64,000 nucleotides of DNA from Saccharomonospora azurea NA-128 (GCF_000231055.2 NZ_CM001466.1:2074165-2138164); one strand, 5' to 3'; counted from the stretch's first letter, positions 31,857 through 46,419 are shown. Notes: generated by a model from the letters alone, not told the origin. Program-made: numbers and translations.

Positions 31857-32368
31857 CTCTCCGTCACGCTGTTCCACACCATCTCGTACCAGGGTTCCGG
31901 CTCGGTCGGGCCGTCGTCGGCACCGGCGCCCGACTGCGCGCGATCCTCGGGGAACTGCACGATGTACGGCGTCTCGCCCGGCATCACGTACCGCAGCCTG
32001 CGCCGTGCCTCCGCCTCCACCTGCGCGGGATCCCGCAACTCGTCACGCCGCTTCTCGAGGCCGTCGACCTCCGCCTCCAGCCGCTCGACCTCGCGTTCGT
32101 GCGCGGCCACGTCCGCACGCTGCGACAGGTAGGTGCGCAGCGGGACGGCGATCGTGAACGCGAGCGCACACACCACGATGGCCACGAGCGCGGCCCGCCG
32201 TGTGGTGGACAGCCCGAGCGCCTTGGCGGCGTCGGCCATGCGGACGGCACCGAGTCGCCGCAGCCGCGCGACCCGGCGTTCCCTGCCCACACGACCAGGA
32301 CGGCGGGGGACGGAGCGAGCCTCCTTTCCCCCGCCGCGCCTGCTCCGCGGTCTGCCGCGCTCGGCCAC
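31853..32368 (-). CDS. FtsB/DivIC-like septum formation initiator protein
   Basis: A 171-residue bitopic membrane protein. A basic cytoplasmic N-terminus (about 1-55) is followed by a single membrane helix (AALVAIVVCALAFTIAVPL, about 58-77). A coiled coil (REVERLEAEVDGLEKRRDEL) and an RLRYVMPGETPYIV segment complete it, the standard FtsB/DivIC layout. It would join FtsL and FtsQ in the divisome. It begins 5 bp after the eno stop and overlaps DUF501 by 4 bp. This operon order is widely conserved in actinobacteria. Confidence 0.85.
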   Translation of the reverse strand: MAERGRPRSRRGGGKEARSVPRRPGRVGRERRVARLRRLGAVRMADAAKALGLSTTRRAALVAIVVCALAFTIAVPLRTYLSQRADVAAHEREVERLEAEVDGLEKRRDELRDPAQVEAEARRRLRYVMPGETPYIVQFPEDRAQSGAGADDGPTEPEPWYEMVWNSVTER

Positions 32369-32373
32369 GCCGC

Positions 32374-33744
<1,371 letters not shown>

Positions 33745-33794
33745 CTAGTCGTCCACGGTGCGGACACCGTGCGAGGGCGACGCCCGCCCGGGCG

Positions 33795-34316
33795 TCACCC
33801 CAGGTCCGAGTCGTTCCGTACTGCCTCGCCGAGCGCGGGTTCACCCGTGCCGGCCTCACCGTTCTCGTCGGCGCGGATCTCCTGCCAGCCGACGGGCAGG
33901 TCCACGATGTCGGAGATGTGCTGCCAGAAGGTCCAGCTGTTGCCGCCGACGTCCTGCACCGTGAACAGGCGCGCGCCGTACGGCTGGTCCTGGGGCGTGG
34001 TCAGCTCGACCGACTCCCCCACCGCCTCGCGCACCCGCTCGTACTGGGCGTCGACGTCGTCCACGTACACGACGTTGAGCTGGCCGACCGGCCCGTCGAC
34101 TCCCTTGGACTCCCAGTAGGTCGAGTCGACGGCGGTGACCTGCACCTCCGCCTCACCCGCCAGCAGGGTGGCCTGGAAGACCTCCCCCGTGGCGTCGATG
34201 TAGCGCACCCGCTCACGGAACCCGAATACCCGCGTCAACCACTCCACGGCCTCGGTCGCGTCGGTGTAGTACAGGTACGGCGCGAGGCCGAGGTACCTCG
34301 GGACTTCGTCGCTCAT
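33795..34316 (-). CDS. VOC (glyoxalase-fold) family protein
   Basis: About 173 residues from ATG 34316. LAPYLYYTDATEAVEWLTRVFGF followed by RYIDATGEVFQATLL marks the first half of a vicinal oxygen chelate domain. VVYVDDVDAQYERVREAVGE and LFTVQDVGGNSWTFWQHI mark the second. The fold resembles the PhnB-like and extradiol/glyoxalase groups. The C-terminal 25 residues are acidic and unrelated. No function is assigned. The ribosome site is weak, so an alternative GTG a few codons upstream cannot be excluded. Confidence 0.75.
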   Translation of the reverse strand: MSDEVPRYLGLAPYLYYTDATEAVEWLTRVFGFRERVRYIDATGEVFQATLLAGEAEVQVTAVDSTYWESKGVDGPVGQLNVVYVDDVDAQYERVREAVGESVELTTPQDQPYGARLFTVQDVGGNSWTFWQHISDIVDLPVGWQEIRADENGEAGTGEPALGEAVRNDSDLG

Positions 34317-34391
34317 GACGTGCAAGTCCACCACATCGAGGTTTCCCCCGTTCACCACCCCGCCGGATTCGAGCTGCTTGTGGCGGGCGCC

Positions 34392-35017
34392 TCAGCGTCC
34401 GGACGGCCCGGAATCGACCGGCCGAGCGCCGCCGCACGTGTCGGGTGTCCCGGCGATCTCGCGGTCGGGATCGAAGTACTCCGGCGGCCGTCGGGTGTCG
34501 GGCGCACCGGTCAGTGCTCGCTCTGTGTACGCGGGCGAGAGCAGACCGTGTCCGTCGAGAGGGCCGCACGCGATCGAGTAGGCCAGGACGTCGGCGGCCT
34601 CCAGGGACAGTCCCGGTCACGCTCGTACCAGCCCACGCCCCGGCGCACCGCGAACTCCGTGTCGACCCGGTAGGCGGCCACGATGTCCAGCGGCGCCACC
34701 ACCTCGTCCGGGTCCGCGTCGAACGCGTAGGCGAAGGTGTAGCGCGTCCGAACGACGAGCTCGTCGGCCTCGGCACCCGCTTCGGCCGGCATCGAGCCCT
34801 TCACCTTCGGTTCCACCGGCAGCAGCGACACCGAGGGATCGATCCGGGTGGCCACGGCGAACGGCCACACTTCACCGGTGAACTGCTCGTCGGCCCAGTC
34901 CCGCGCGCTGGGTGCGAGCAGCGCGAGGAAGTCATCGGGGTCGCCGTCCTCGACCATCGTGCGGTCGAGACGGGAGGCCACGAGAGCGGCTTTCACCTCG
35001 GCGAAGGCGTCGGCCAC
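34392..35017 (-). pseudogene. conserved hypothetical gene with a probable -1 frameshift
   Basis: From GTG 35017 the frame encodes VADAFAEVKAALVASRLDRT and continues with good G/C third-position bias up to DRDCPW near 34603. It then becomes poor in codon bias and stops at 34511. A frame displaced by one base resumes at 34598 with strong codon bias and reads AADVLAYSIACGPLDGHGLL and so on to TGA 34392. Restoring one G at about 34602 (TGGAGG to TGGGAGG) would join both into one protein of about 208 residues. A second similar joint near 35026 could link an upstream start at ATG 35064. Function unknown. Confidence 0.55.
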
Positions 35018-35089
35018 CTCCTCTTCAAGACCGATTCGAGACGCTCGACGAGGGTGGACGGCATCCGCCTGCGCGGTACCGTCGAGACG

Positions 35090-35503
35090 ATGGCTGACGA
35101 GACACGCTCACCACACCGGCCCGGGGTTTCCGGGCACGAACGGCTGGCGGCGTTCCGCCGGGCCGAGGAGCTGGTGCGTCGGCGCCCGCTCGAAGCGCTC
35201 GACGCGTTGCGCCCACTGCTCGAATCCGACGCCGACAAGCCCAGCGTGCAACTGCTCGCGGGCCGCGCGTACTTCCATTCGGCGCAGCTCAACCGGGCCG
35301 AACGCGCGCTCACCCGGGTCGTGGAACTCGACCCGACCGACCACTACGCACGGCTGGTGCTCGGCAGGACGCTGCAGCGACTCGGCCGGTGGGTGGAGGC
35401 TCTGGCGCAGCTTCGCATCGCCACCGCGATGAACCCGACACCCGAGTACCAGGACGCGCTGGGGCAGGTCTCGGCGCGGGTGGCGCTGAGTCGGAAGGAC
35501 TAG
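35090..35503 (+). CDS. small TPR-repeat protein
   Basis: A 137-residue helical protein. LAAFRRAEELVRRRPLEALD, AGRAYFHSAQLNRAERALT and VLGRTLQRLGRWVEALAQL are successive tetratricopeptide-type units, with typical Gly-Ala-Tyr/Leu spacing. It lacks a signal peptide or membrane segment. Such small TPR proteins act as adaptors. It is divergent from the frameshifted gene and convergent with mazG, 6 bp apart. The ribosome site (GAGACG) is weak. Confidence 0.75.
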   Translation: MADETRSPHRPGVSGHERLAAFRRAEELVRRRPLEALDALRPLLESDADKPSVQLLAGRAYFHSAQLNRAERALTRVVELDPTDHYARLVLGRTLQRLGRWVEALAQLRIATAMNPTPEYQDALGQVSARVALSRKD

Positions 35504-35509
35504 TCGGGG

Positions 35510-36478
35510 TCAGCCCCGCGGCCAGAACCGGCGCCAGCCGTCGGCGTCGAGCCGCGTGGGGTCCACGCCGTGGCGCCGCGCCGCGAGTTCGGCCGCGCGG
35601 ACCTTCTCCGCGAAGTCCTTCGCCGCCGTGCGCAACGCACCCTCGGGGTCCACTCCCGCCCGCCGCGCGGCGGCGGCGATGCGGAAGAGCTTCGAGCCCT
35701 CGTCACCCCCGGCCGGGAACAGGTCGAACGGCAGTTCGCGGCGCCCGGTGCGCTGGCCGAGCTTGCCCGCGAGCGCCGTCGCCGGCTGGCCCAGGGCGAT
35801 CCCGTCGACGATGGAGTCGCGCTGCTTCTCCGCCTGCTTGAGCTGCTCCCAGCGTTGCTGCTGGTGTTCCGGGGTGTGCACCGTCTCGCCGCCGGTGAAG
35901 ATGTGCGGGTGCCGGTTGACGAGCTTGCCGACGAGTTCGTCGGCGACCACGTCGATGTCGAACGGGTCGGCGCCGTGCTCGGCGGCCACCCGCGCGTGGA
36001 ACAGCACCTGGAGCAGGACGTCGCCCAGTTCCTCCCGCATGGCGGACCGGTCGCCCTGCTCGATGGCGTCGAGCAGCTCGTAGGTCTCCTCCACCAGGTA
36101 CTGGAGCAGCGACTCGTGCGTCTGCGCGGCGTCCCACGGGCAGCCGCCCGGGGAACGCAGACGGTCCATGACCTCGACCGCGCGCACCAGGGACGGAACG
36201 GGTGTCTCGACGACCGCCGCCCCGCGGCGCACGAGCTCCGCGGCCCCGGCGTCGTCGGTGCTCAGAGCCACGAGCACCACCCGTGGAATGCGCGCGAGCA
36301 CCTCGGGATGCGGTGCCGCCTTGGCGTCGAGTGCGCTCCGGGTGGCCTCGGGCAGGTCCGCGGCGGCGTAGACCGCCTCGGCGGCCCGCAGTGCGGGCCA
36401 CGCCGCCGCGGGCAGAACCTCCGGCATCGCGGGCGACACCAGCACCACCGTCGCCGCCGCGGTCGGATACGACGTCAT
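35510..36478 (-). CDS. mazG: nucleoside triphosphate pyrophosphohydrolase MazG
   Basis: A 322-residue protein. A poorly conserved N-terminal part (about 1-100) precedes the MazG domain with GGCPWDAAQTHESLLQYLVE, and the metal-binding EETYELLDAIEQGD and EELGDVLLQVLFHA (ExxE...ExxD). NTP pyrophosphohydrolases of this type remove aberrant or oxidised nucleotides and can influence the stringent response. ATG 36478 overlaps the stop of the upstream SurA-like lipoprotein gene as ATGA. The order mfd, lipoprotein, mazG is close to that of mycobacteria (Rv1020-Rv1021). Confidence 0.9.
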   Translation of the reverse strand: MTSYPTAAATVVLVSPAMPEVLPAAAWPALRAAEAVYAAADLPEATRSALDAKAAPHPEVLARIPRVVLVALSTDDAGAAELVRRGAAVVETPVPSLVRAVEVMDRLRSPGGCPWDAAQTHESLLQYLVEETYELLDAIEQGDRSAMREELGDVLLQVLFHARVAAEHGADPFDIDVVADELVGKLVNRHPHIFTGGETVHTPEHQQQRWEQLKQAEKQRDSIVDGIALGQPATALAGKLGQRTGRRELPFDLFPAGGDEGSKLFRIAAAARRAGVDPEGALRTAAKDFAEKVRAAELAARRHGVDPTRLDADGWRRFWPRG

Positions 36479-37482
36479 GGCTGCACAGTACGGGACTCCC
36501 ACTGGTAGCCGGACACCTCGTCCTCGGTCGGTGCCGGAGCGAGGCCCGCGCTGTCCCAGACGCCGAAGCGGGGGTTGATCTCCACGCCGAGCTCGTCGGC
36601 GATCGGCTGGAGCTGTCGCAGGCCGACCCAGTACAGCAGCTGCGGGTTCACCTGCTGCGCCTGCCGTGCCTGCTGCTGCTCGTCGCCCGGCTGCACGGTG
36701 CGCTCCTCGATCAGAGCGACGAGCCAACCGACCTGCTGCTGGCTCGGCTGGATCACGATGACCGAGCCCTCCTCGGCGCCGAACACCGCGCTGATCGCGA
36801 GCTCGGGATCCTGAACCACCGCGTCGGCCAGCGACACCCGCTGGTCGATCACCTGGTGACCCGACTCCCGCACGATCGTCTCCACGTTGCCGGGGTCGGC
36901 GGCGATGCGCCGGCCCAGCTCACGCGCGGTCTCCGAGTCGGTGGCCTCGACGCTCGACTCGGTGACCATCGCACCGACGAAGCGGACCGTCACCCGGTCC
37001 TGCGCCACCCTGCCGAGCTCCTCCAGCAGCACCTGGTCGCGCGCCACCTCGCGCACCCGCGACGGCTCCACGGCGATGTTGCGCGCCGCCGCGTCCATGC
37101 CGCCGGTGGCGTCGATCAGCGCGTCGACCTTGTCCTCGTCGACGCGCAGGTTCTCCCGGCGCTCGGCGATGGCGAGCAGCTCGTGCACGACGCGGCTGCG
37201 CACGATCTCCCGGCTGATCTGGCCGACACTGCGCTGCTGCTGTGCCTGCTGGGCCTGCGGCGCGTTGTCGAGCAACCACTGGATCTCGTCCTGCACGTCG
37301 TCGAGCGCGATCGTGCGATCACCGATGACGGCCGCGGCGTTGGTCGTGCTCGGACCCGACCCGCACGCCGTGAGCGCGAGTGCGGCGGCGAGGGTCAGAA
37401 CGAGCCCGGCGGAGCGGCGGAACGGTCCGGAGTGGCTGGAGCGGCGGCGGTGGCTGTGGTGGCGGCGGATGGTCCGAATCAC
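36475..37482 (-). CDS. SurA N-terminal-like lipoprotein chaperone
   Basis: A 335-residue lipoprotein. An Arg/His-rich start and hydrophobic stretch lead to lipobox LTAC with Cys-40. The region after it (AAAVIGDRTIALDDVQDEIQ, then LRVDEDKVDALIDA) is the SurA/PrsA-type N-terminal helical domain. No parvulin isomerase signature is evident later; Gln-rich runs occur instead (QAQQAQQQR, DEQQQARQAQQ). It likely assists folding of exported proteins. GTG 37482 starts 69 bp from the mfd stop and the 3' end overlaps mazG by 4 bp, so it belongs to the mfd-mazG unit. Confidence 0.75.
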   Translation of the reverse strand: MIRTIRRHHSHRRRSSHSGPFRRSAGLVLTLAAALALTACGSGPSTTNAAAVIGDRTIALDDVQDEIQWLLDNAPQAQQAQQQRSVGQISREIVRSRVVHELLAIAERRENLRVDEDKVDALIDATGGMDAAARNIAVEPSRVREVARDQVLLEELGRVAQDRVTVRFVGAMVTESSVEATDSETARELGRRIAADPGNVETIVRESGHQVIDQRVSLADAVVQDPELAISAVFGAEEGSVIVIQPSQQQVGWLVALIEERTVQPGDEQQQARQAQQVNPQLLYWVGLRQLQPIADELGVEINPRFGVWDSAGLAPAPTEDEVSGYQWESRTVQP

Positions 37483-37550
37483 AGCGCGTACTTTCTCACA
37501 CACCCCGCACGGGACCGCAAGACTGTGATCAGTCTGCGTGTCCGGCCCGC

Positions 37551-41153
<3,603 letters not shown>

Positions 41154-41280
41154 GGACGCGTTCTTCCCCTCAACACGAGACACACCCCTGCCCGAGCGAC
41201 GGGGGACACGGGGCTTCGTCCTTCCAGAGTACGGGTTCGTTCGAGCAGCGACCGCACCTGCACCGGGGCACACTGAGCCC

Positions 41281-42495
41281 ATGCGCGCCCGAGCTCCTCG
41301 CCTCACGTGGTTCGTCCTGCTCACTGTTCTCGGCACGGTTCTCACAGCGTGTGGAGACGATCTGGACCGCGGTGCCCCCGGGGAACCCACCACGTCACGG
41401 CGCGCACCGGGCGGGATGACCCTGCGGGTCGACGCGGTCGCCGAGGGCCTGCAACACCCGTGGGACGTCGGCTTCCTGCCCGACGGCGCACTGCTCGTCA
41501 CGGAACGTCCCGGGCGGATCGTGCTGGTGGACGACGAGGGCACGCACGCGGTGGCCGCCGACCTCTCGACGGTGCACGCACAGGGCGAGGGCGGCCTCAT
41601 GGGACTGGTGGTGCACCCCGACTTCGCATCGTCGCGGCTGTTCACCACCTGTCAGAACCACCGGCGTGGCGCGACGTCCGACGTCCGGCTGGTCACCTGG
41701 CGGTTGTCGGAGGACGCCCGCAGCGCCACGCACGTACGCGACCTCGTCACCGGACTGCCCGCCAACGACAGCGGCAGGCACTCCGGCTGCCGTCCCACCC
41801 TCATGGGCGACGACAGCCTGCTGGTCGGCACCGGCGACGCGGCGAGCGATCCGACGATCCCGCAGGACCGCACCAGTCTCGGCGGCAAGGTGCTGCGCGT
41901 CGACCTCGACACGGGACAGGGCCCGCGCGACAACCCGTTCGCCTCCTCGCGGAACGCCGACGAACGACGGGTCTACACGTACGGCCACCGCAACGTGCAG
42001 GGCGTGGCCGTCCGGCCCGGGACCAGCCAGGTCTTCAACTCCGAACACGGACCGACCGGCTTCGACGAGGTCAACCGCATCCGACCCGGGCGCAACTACG
42101 GCTGGGACCCCTCGCGCGGCGGCACGAACACCGAGGAGTACGACGAGGACGTTCCCATGACCGACCTGCAGCGGTTCCCCGACGCGGTGCCTCCGCTGTG
42201 GACCTCGGGCGAGTCGTCCACCGAGGCGCCGTCGGGAGCGGCGTTCCTGTCCGGTGCGCAGTGGGGACCGCTCAACGGGGCACTCGCCGTGGGCGCGTTG
42301 CGCGGGCAGAAGCTGCTGCTGTTCGCGTTCGACGACGCCGGGGAGAAGGTGACCGAGGTCGTGTTGCCGCCGGAGTTCGACGAGGGATTCGGCCGGTTGC
42401 GCGCCGTGCGGTCGGCGCCGGACGGCTCCCTGTACGTCACGACGTCCGACGGGCAGGACGACTCCGTACTCCGGGTGACGCCACACCGCGGCTAG
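41281..42495 (+). CDS. PQQ-dependent sugar dehydrogenase-like lipoprotein
   Basis: A 404-residue exported lipoprotein. Hydrophobic segment [15 protein letters not shown] has lipobox Cys-24. The six-bladed propeller of soluble glucose dehydrogenase type shows as [42 protein letters not shown] (usually GGRHxGG), [15 protein letters not shown] and [20 protein letters not shown], ending [19 protein letters not shown]. Members oxidise aldose sugars with PQQ, or are uncharacterised. The GGRH-type catalytic His is present; Gly to Cys change beside it is notable. It is divergent from mfd and is followed by the second 63-bp triple repeat. Confidence 0.82.
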   Translation: MRARAPRLTWFVLLTVLGTVLTACGDDLDRGAPGEPTTSRRAPGGMTLRVDAVAEGLQHPWDVGFLPDGALLVTERPGRIVLVDDEGTHAVAADLSTVHAQGEGGLMGLVVHPDFASSRLFTTCQNHRRGATSDVRLVTWRLSEDARSATHVRDLVTGLPANDSGRHSGCRPTLMGDDSLLVGTGDAASDPTIPQDRTSLGGKVLRVDLDTGQGPRDNPFASSRNADERRVYTYGHRNVQGVAVRPGTSQVFNSEHGPTGFDEVNRIRPGRNYGWDPSRGGTNTEEYDEDVPMTDLQRFPDAVPPLWTSGESSTEAPSGAAFLSGAQWGPLNGALAVGALRGQKLLLFAFDDAGEKVTEVVLPPEFDEGFGRLRAVRSAPDGSLYVTTSDGQDDSVLRVTPHRG

Positions 42496-42497
42496 GC

Positions 42498-42560
42498 GTG
42501 CGGGAAGTGCGAACACGCGTGCGGGAAGTGCGGACACGCGTGCGCAGAGCGCGGACACGC
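42498..42560. repeat. three 21-bp tandem units (same family as 28656-28718)
   Basis: Units at 42498-42518, 42519-42539 and 42540-42560. The second is identical to those at 28656; the first differs by one base (GTGCGAACAC); the third is diverged in its first half as in the other locus. It begins 2 bp after the dehydrogenase stop codon and lies before a convergent TetR gene. Confidence 0.8.
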
Positions 42561-42570
42561 GGGTAGGGGC

Positions 42571-43245
42571 TCAGGAACGCCTGAGTCGGAGCCTCGGCTT
42601 GTGTTCGAGATTGGACAGCCCGTTCCAGGCCAGGTTCACGAGGTGGGCGGCCACCTCGTCGCGCTTGGGTTTGCGGGCGTCGAGCCACCACTGCCCCGTC
42701 AACGCCACCATGCCGACCAACGCCTGCGCGTACAGCGGGGCGAGCTTGTCGTCGTAACCACGGGCGTCGAACTCCTGCGCGAGGACGTACTCCACCTGGC
42801 TCGCGATGTCGTTCAGCAGAGTGGAGAACGTTCCGGTGGAGCTCGCCACCGGCGAGTCGCGCACGAGGATGCGGAAGCCGTCGTGGCAGTCCTCGACGTA
42901 GTCCAGCAGCGCCACCGCGGCCTGTTCGAGCAACTCCCGGGGATGGCCGCCGTGCAGGGTCGACACCATGCGGTCGAGCAGCAGCCGGGTCTCGCGGTCG
43001 ACCACGACCGCGTAGATGCCTTCCTTGCCGCCGAAGTGCTCGTACACCACCGGCTTCGACACGTGAGCCCGCTGGGCGATCTCCTCGACGGACGTGCCGT
43101 CGAACCCCTTCTCGGCGAAGAGGGACCGCGCCACGTCGAGCAGTTGTTGCCGGCGCTCGGCGCCGGTCATGCGTACGCGCGTCACCGGGCGATCCGAGCC
43201 GGACCCGGTGACCACGTCCCGTTTCGCTCGTCGTCTCGCGGCCAC
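42571..43245 (-). CDS. TetR-family transcriptional regulator
   Basis: A 224-residue regulator at the position of Rv1019 in mycobacteria. A basic leader of about 25 residues precedes the helix-turn-helix GFDGTSVEEIAQRAHVSKPV followed by VYEHFGGKEGIYAVVV. The C-terminal domain has YAQALVGMVALTGQWWL, as in regulators of lipid-related genes. A desaturase gene lies upstream on the same strand, 69 bp away, and a TACG-N4-CGTA palindrome precedes that gene. Control of the desaturase by this or another TetR protein is possible but unproven. Confidence 0.83.
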   Translation of the reverse strand: MAARRRAKRDVVTGSGSDRPVTRVRMTGAERRQQLLDVARSLFAEKGFDGTSVEEIAQRAHVSKPVVYEHFGGKEGIYAVVVDRETRLLLDRMVSTLHGGHPRELLEQAAVALLDYVEDCHDGFRILVRDSPVASSTGTFSTLLNDIASQVEYVLAQEFDARGYDDKLAPLYAQALVGMVALTGQWWLDARKPKRDEVAAHLVNLAWNGLSNLEHKPRLRLRRS

Positions 43246-43314
43246 CGAGGCAGCCTAGCCCGGTGGCCGCGAGACGGCTCAGGAGGACGGGGCGCGTCCG
43301 CGGACGCGGGAGTG

Positions 43315-44268
43315 CTACCTGTTCGCCGCCGAGAGCTTCTGCAACCGGGCGGGCGTCGGCCAGCGCACGTTGTACGCCCAGCCGAGCTTCTCGAAGATCC
43401 AGATCATCCGTGCGGAGATGTCGATCTGACCGCGCTTGACACCGTGCCGCGCCGAGGTCGGGTCGGCGTGGTGCAGGTTGTGCCACGACTCGCCGAACGA
43501 GAAGATCGCCAGCGGCCAGAAGTTCGCCGACCGGTCGCGCGCGGCGAAGGGCCGCTCACCGATCATGTGGCAGATCGAGTTCACCGACCAGGTCACGTGG
43601 TGGAGCACGCACGCCCGCACCAGACCGGCCCAGAAGAACGCGGTCAACGCACCCCACCACGACCACGTGATGAGACCACCGAGCAGGGCGGGGAGCACGA
43701 AGCTTAGCGCCGTCCACAGACCGAACAGCTTGTCGACGCGCACGATCGCCTTGTCCTTGAGCAGGTCGGGGGCGAACCGCTCGGCGTTGCTGACGTCGCG
43801 ATCGAACAACCAGCCCATGTGGGCGTGCCAGAAGCCCTTGGCGATGGCGAGCGGCGTGGTGCCGAACAGCCACGGCGAGTGCGGGTCACCCTCCTTGTCG
43901 GAGAACGCGTGGTGACGCCGGTGGTCGGCGACCCACGTGATGACCGGGCCCTGCAACGCCATGCTGCCCGCGATGGCCATGACCACTCGCAGCCACGGCT
44001 TGGCCTTGAACGAGCCGTGGGTGAAGTGCCGGTGGAACGACACGGTGATCCCGAGCCCCGTGAAGGCGTAGAAGAAGACGAACAGGCCCACGTCGACCCA
44101 CGTCAGGCCCCAGCCCCAGGCGAAGGGCACAGCCGCGGCAAGAGCGACCAACGGCGCGATGACACCGAAGTACACCGCGAACTGCACACCCGGTCCGCGC
44201 TTGCCGTCGAGTATCGGTTTGGGTCCTCGCGCGGGCTTCGCCGCGGATTCGTCGAGGGTGGCCGTCAT
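43315..44268 (-). CDS. acyl-CoA desaturase (membrane fatty acid desaturase)
   Basis: A 317-residue integral membrane di-iron desaturase. The three histidine boxes are HRHFTH (following GITVSF), HRRHH (in VADHRRHHAFSDKEGDPHSP) and HNLHHADP (in GESWHNLHH). Pairs of hydrophobic helices lie near 30-75 and 165-215. It introduces a cis double bond, probably delta-9, into acyl-CoA, like mycobacterial DesA3. ATG 44268 gives MTATLDES; GTG 44277 is an alternative. A TACG-N4-CGTA inverted repeat sits 45 bp upstream and may be a regulator site. Confidence 0.88.
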   Translation of the reverse strand: MTATLDESAAKPARGPKPILDGKRGPGVQFAVYFGVIAPLVALAAAVPFAWGWGLTWVDVGLFVFFYAFTGLGITVSFHRHFTHGSFKAKPWLRVVMAIAGSMALQGPVITWVADHRRHHAFSDKEGDPHSPWLFGTTPLAIAKGFWHAHMGWLFDRDVSNAERFAPDLLKDKAIVRVDKLFGLWTALSFVLPALLGGLITWSWWGALTAFFWAGLVRACVLHHVTWSVNSICHMIGERPFAARDRSANFWPLAIFSFGESWHNLHHADPTSARHGVKRGQIDISARMIWIFEKLGWAYNVRWPTPARLQKLSAANR

Positions 44269-44312
44269 GCGCTTCACTTCTTTCCACGAGGGTCGGCAAG
44301 GTCGCCCTTACC

Positions 44313-44324
44313 TACGTTGCCGTA
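44313..44324. promoter_or_regulatory. candidate regulator site before the desaturase gene
   Basis: TACGTTGCCGTA is an inverted repeat (TACG-N4-CGTA) 45 bp upstream of the desaturase start, within the longer stretch CTTACCTACGTTGCCGTAAG, whose ends CTTAC/GTAAG also match. A TetR-type regulator of lipid genes could bind here. Short, so only moderate support. Confidence 0.4.
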
Positions 44325-44429
44325 AGTTACGCTACAGGAGGTTTCCTTGGCTGTGGAGAGCCCAAACCCCCACCGAACCGCCCCTCGGTAAGTACCCGAT
44401 TCCGAAGTAGCTATCCTGACCAGGCGCAA

Positions 44430-44501
44430 TCCGCCGTAGTGTAATTGGCAGCACTTCAGATTTTGGTTCTGACAGTCCAGGTTCGAGTCCTGGCGGCGGA
44501 G
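44430..44501 (+). tRNA. tRNA-Gln (anticodon UUG)
   Basis: A 72-nt cloverleaf. Acceptor arms TCCGCCG and CGGCGGA pair fully. The anticodon stem TCAGA/TCTGA holds loop TTTTGGT, giving anticodon TTG. The T arm is CCAGG-TTCGAGT-CCTGG. The discriminator is G, as usual for tRNA-Gln, and CCA is not encoded. It lies between the desaturase promoter and the GGDEF gene. Confidence 0.95.
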
Positions 44502-44566
44502 CAGAAGGTGGCTCCTGACGTGCCAGGAGATGCCTGAAGGGGGTTGGGGCGCTGCACGAGGACGAC

Positions 44567-46372
44567 GTGGCCGGCGAGCGTCACCCGGCGTTGGGGGACA
44601 TGTCCGACGCATGGGTACTGGGCCGCGCCCGCGAGCTGATCGCCGCTGTACAGCGCACGGATCCCGCCGAACAGTGTCGTGTCACCGCCCTTCTCGACGA
44701 GCTCCTCGAAGAGACCCGGCGCCGGGGTGAACCGATGCTGGTGGCCCAGTTGCTGCGGGCCTCCGGACTCGCCCGCCTCGTGATCCGCGGTGCCGCCGCC
44801 GAGGCGGAGCCGTTGCTCGACGAGATGCTCACCCACACCAGACGGCACGGCCTCGCGTTGCTGCGGGCCGACGCGCACGCGCTGCGGGGCAGGCTGCTGG
44901 TGCTCAACGAGCAGGAGGACGCCGCGCTCACCGAGATCGCCCGGGCGCTCGCGCTGCTCGACGACCTGCCCGCACCGGAGGTCCACTTCGGCAGGCGCGC
45001 GTGGGACCGCATGCTGTCCTCGGCACTCAACGACTGCTGGATCGTGCTGAACCAGCTGGGCGTCTACGAGGCGGCGGAGGAGGTCATCGCCCGCGCCCAC
45101 CAGGCCATCCGCGACAGCGCGGGGCCGCACGAGATCACGCTCCAGCTGCTGAACCGCGTGAAGATGCTGCTCGGGTGGGGACTTCGCCTGGAACGCGTCG
45201 GTCGCGTGGAGGAGGCGGGCGAGAAGTTCCGCACGGCCGCGTCGATCGCGATCGCGGTGGAGGCGCCCTTCGCCGAGTCGCTGTTCCCCCGCCGGCCCGA
45301 CGTCCCGGCCGTCGACCAGGTGGGCGTGCTGGCGGCGTCGCTGGCCCTGGCCGCACCCACCGCGGCGCACATCGAGCGGCTCCGCAGGCTCGCCCTCGAG
45401 CGAGGCTACCCGCACGAGAGGTCGCTGGTGACCATCGCGCTGGGCCGCTGCCTCGCCGCCGACGGCCGCGAGGACGAGGCGATGCGGACCCTGCTGGAGG
45501 CACACCACATCGAAACCGAGTCCGCGTCGCGGCCGTCGATGCGGCTGAACCTGCTCCGCGAGCTCACGGTGCTCAGCGGCGGGCTCAAGGCGGAGCGGAC
45601 CACCGGCGACCCGGACGGCACCGAGCACACCGGATCGCCGGACATCACGGAGTCGGCGCCCCAGTTGCTCCTGGAGTACGCCGCGGAGCTGGAGGCCGAG
45701 CTCTGGTCACTGCGCGAGTCGCGGATCGCGACGCTCAACACGCGCCGCGAGCACGAGCGCCTGTCCGCTGAGCACGGGGCGATCACACAGCAGGCCATGC
45801 AGGATCCGCTGACCGGCCTTCCCAACCGCAGGGCGCTGGACGAGCGCCTGCGCACGCTCGCCACCTCCACGGCGTCGGACCCGCTGTCGGTGGCGTTGGT
45901 GGACCTCGACGGGTTCAAGGACGTGAACGACCAGCACTCGCACGCCGAGGGCGACGCGGTGCTGCGCGTGGTGGCCAGCACGCTGCGCGACGCGTTGCGA
46001 GCCGACGACATCGTGGCCCGTTACGGCGGCGACGAGTTCATCGTGCTGCTCCCGGGAGCCGCGAAGCCCGCGGCGACCCAGGCGCTCACCCGCGCGGTGA
46101 AGGCGGTGGCCTCGCTTCCCCGGCACCTCTCCCACGGCGTCACGCTGTCGGTGGGGCTGGTGTGCCTGCGTACCCAGGAGAGCGCCGAGGAGGTGCTCTC
46201 CCGCGCCGACGCCGCGATGTACCAGGCGAAGCGCCGTGGCGGCAACCAGATCGCCTCCGGAGCCTCCGACGGCGACGGACCGGACTTCGCGCGGCCCGAG
46301 CCCGTCGGCCAACGTGGCGCCACCCACTCCCAGGGGACCGACCCCACGGCGGCGGCCGGGGCGCACCCGTAG
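44567..46372 (+). CDS. GGDEF-domain protein with helical-repeat N-terminus (diguanylate cyclase)
   Basis: About 601 residues. The first 380 are helical and TPR-like (e.g. [38 protein letters not shown]), with no membrane segment. A coiled linker leads to a GGDEF domain at about 415-575. [18 protein letters not shown] begins it, [11 protein letters not shown] is the metal site, and [11 protein letters not shown] has the intact active motif. An RxxD inhibitory site is not obvious. It should make cyclic di-GMP in the cytoplasm, with the repeats as sensor or partner-binding part. GTG 44567 has GAGGA upstream; ATG 44600 is an alternative. It is followed by glmU. Confidence 0.85.
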   Translation: MAGERHPALGDMSDAWVLGRARELIAAVQRTDPAEQCRVTALLDELLEETRRRGEPMLVAQLLRASGLARLVIRGAAAEAEPLLDEMLTHTRRHGLALLRADAHALRGRLLVLNEQEDAALTEIARALALLDDLPAPEVHFGRRAWDRMLSSALNDCWIVLNQLGVYEAAEEVIARAHQAIRDSAGPHEITLQLLNRVKMLLGWGLRLERVGRVEEAGEKFRTAASIAIAVEAPFAESLFPRRPDVPAVDQVGVLAASLALAAPTAAHIERLRRLALERGYPHERSLVTIALGRCLAADGREDEAMRTLLEAHHIETESASRPSMRLNLLRELTVLSGGLKAERTTGDPDGTEHTGSPDITESAPQLLLEYAAELEAELWSLRESRIATLNTRREHERLSAEHGAITQQAMQDPLTGLPNRRALDERLRTLATSTASDPLSVALVDLDGFKDVNDQHSHAEGDAVLRVVASTLRDALRADDIVARYGGDEFIVLLPGAAKPAATQALTRAVKAVASLPRHLSHGVTLSVGLVCLRTQESAEEVLSRADAAMYQAKRRGGNQIASGASDGDGPDFARPEPVGQRGATHSQGTDPTAAAGAHP

Positions 46373-46419
46373 GATCGTGGGCCGTCGGACATCCCTTCGA
46401 AATTCTTCCGAGGAGCACC

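Noticed and set aside
41154-41648. N-terminal extension of Mfd by 165 codons
   Set aside because: It overlaps the divergent lipoprotein gene and shows no Mfd homology; GTG 41153 gives the normal 1200 residues.
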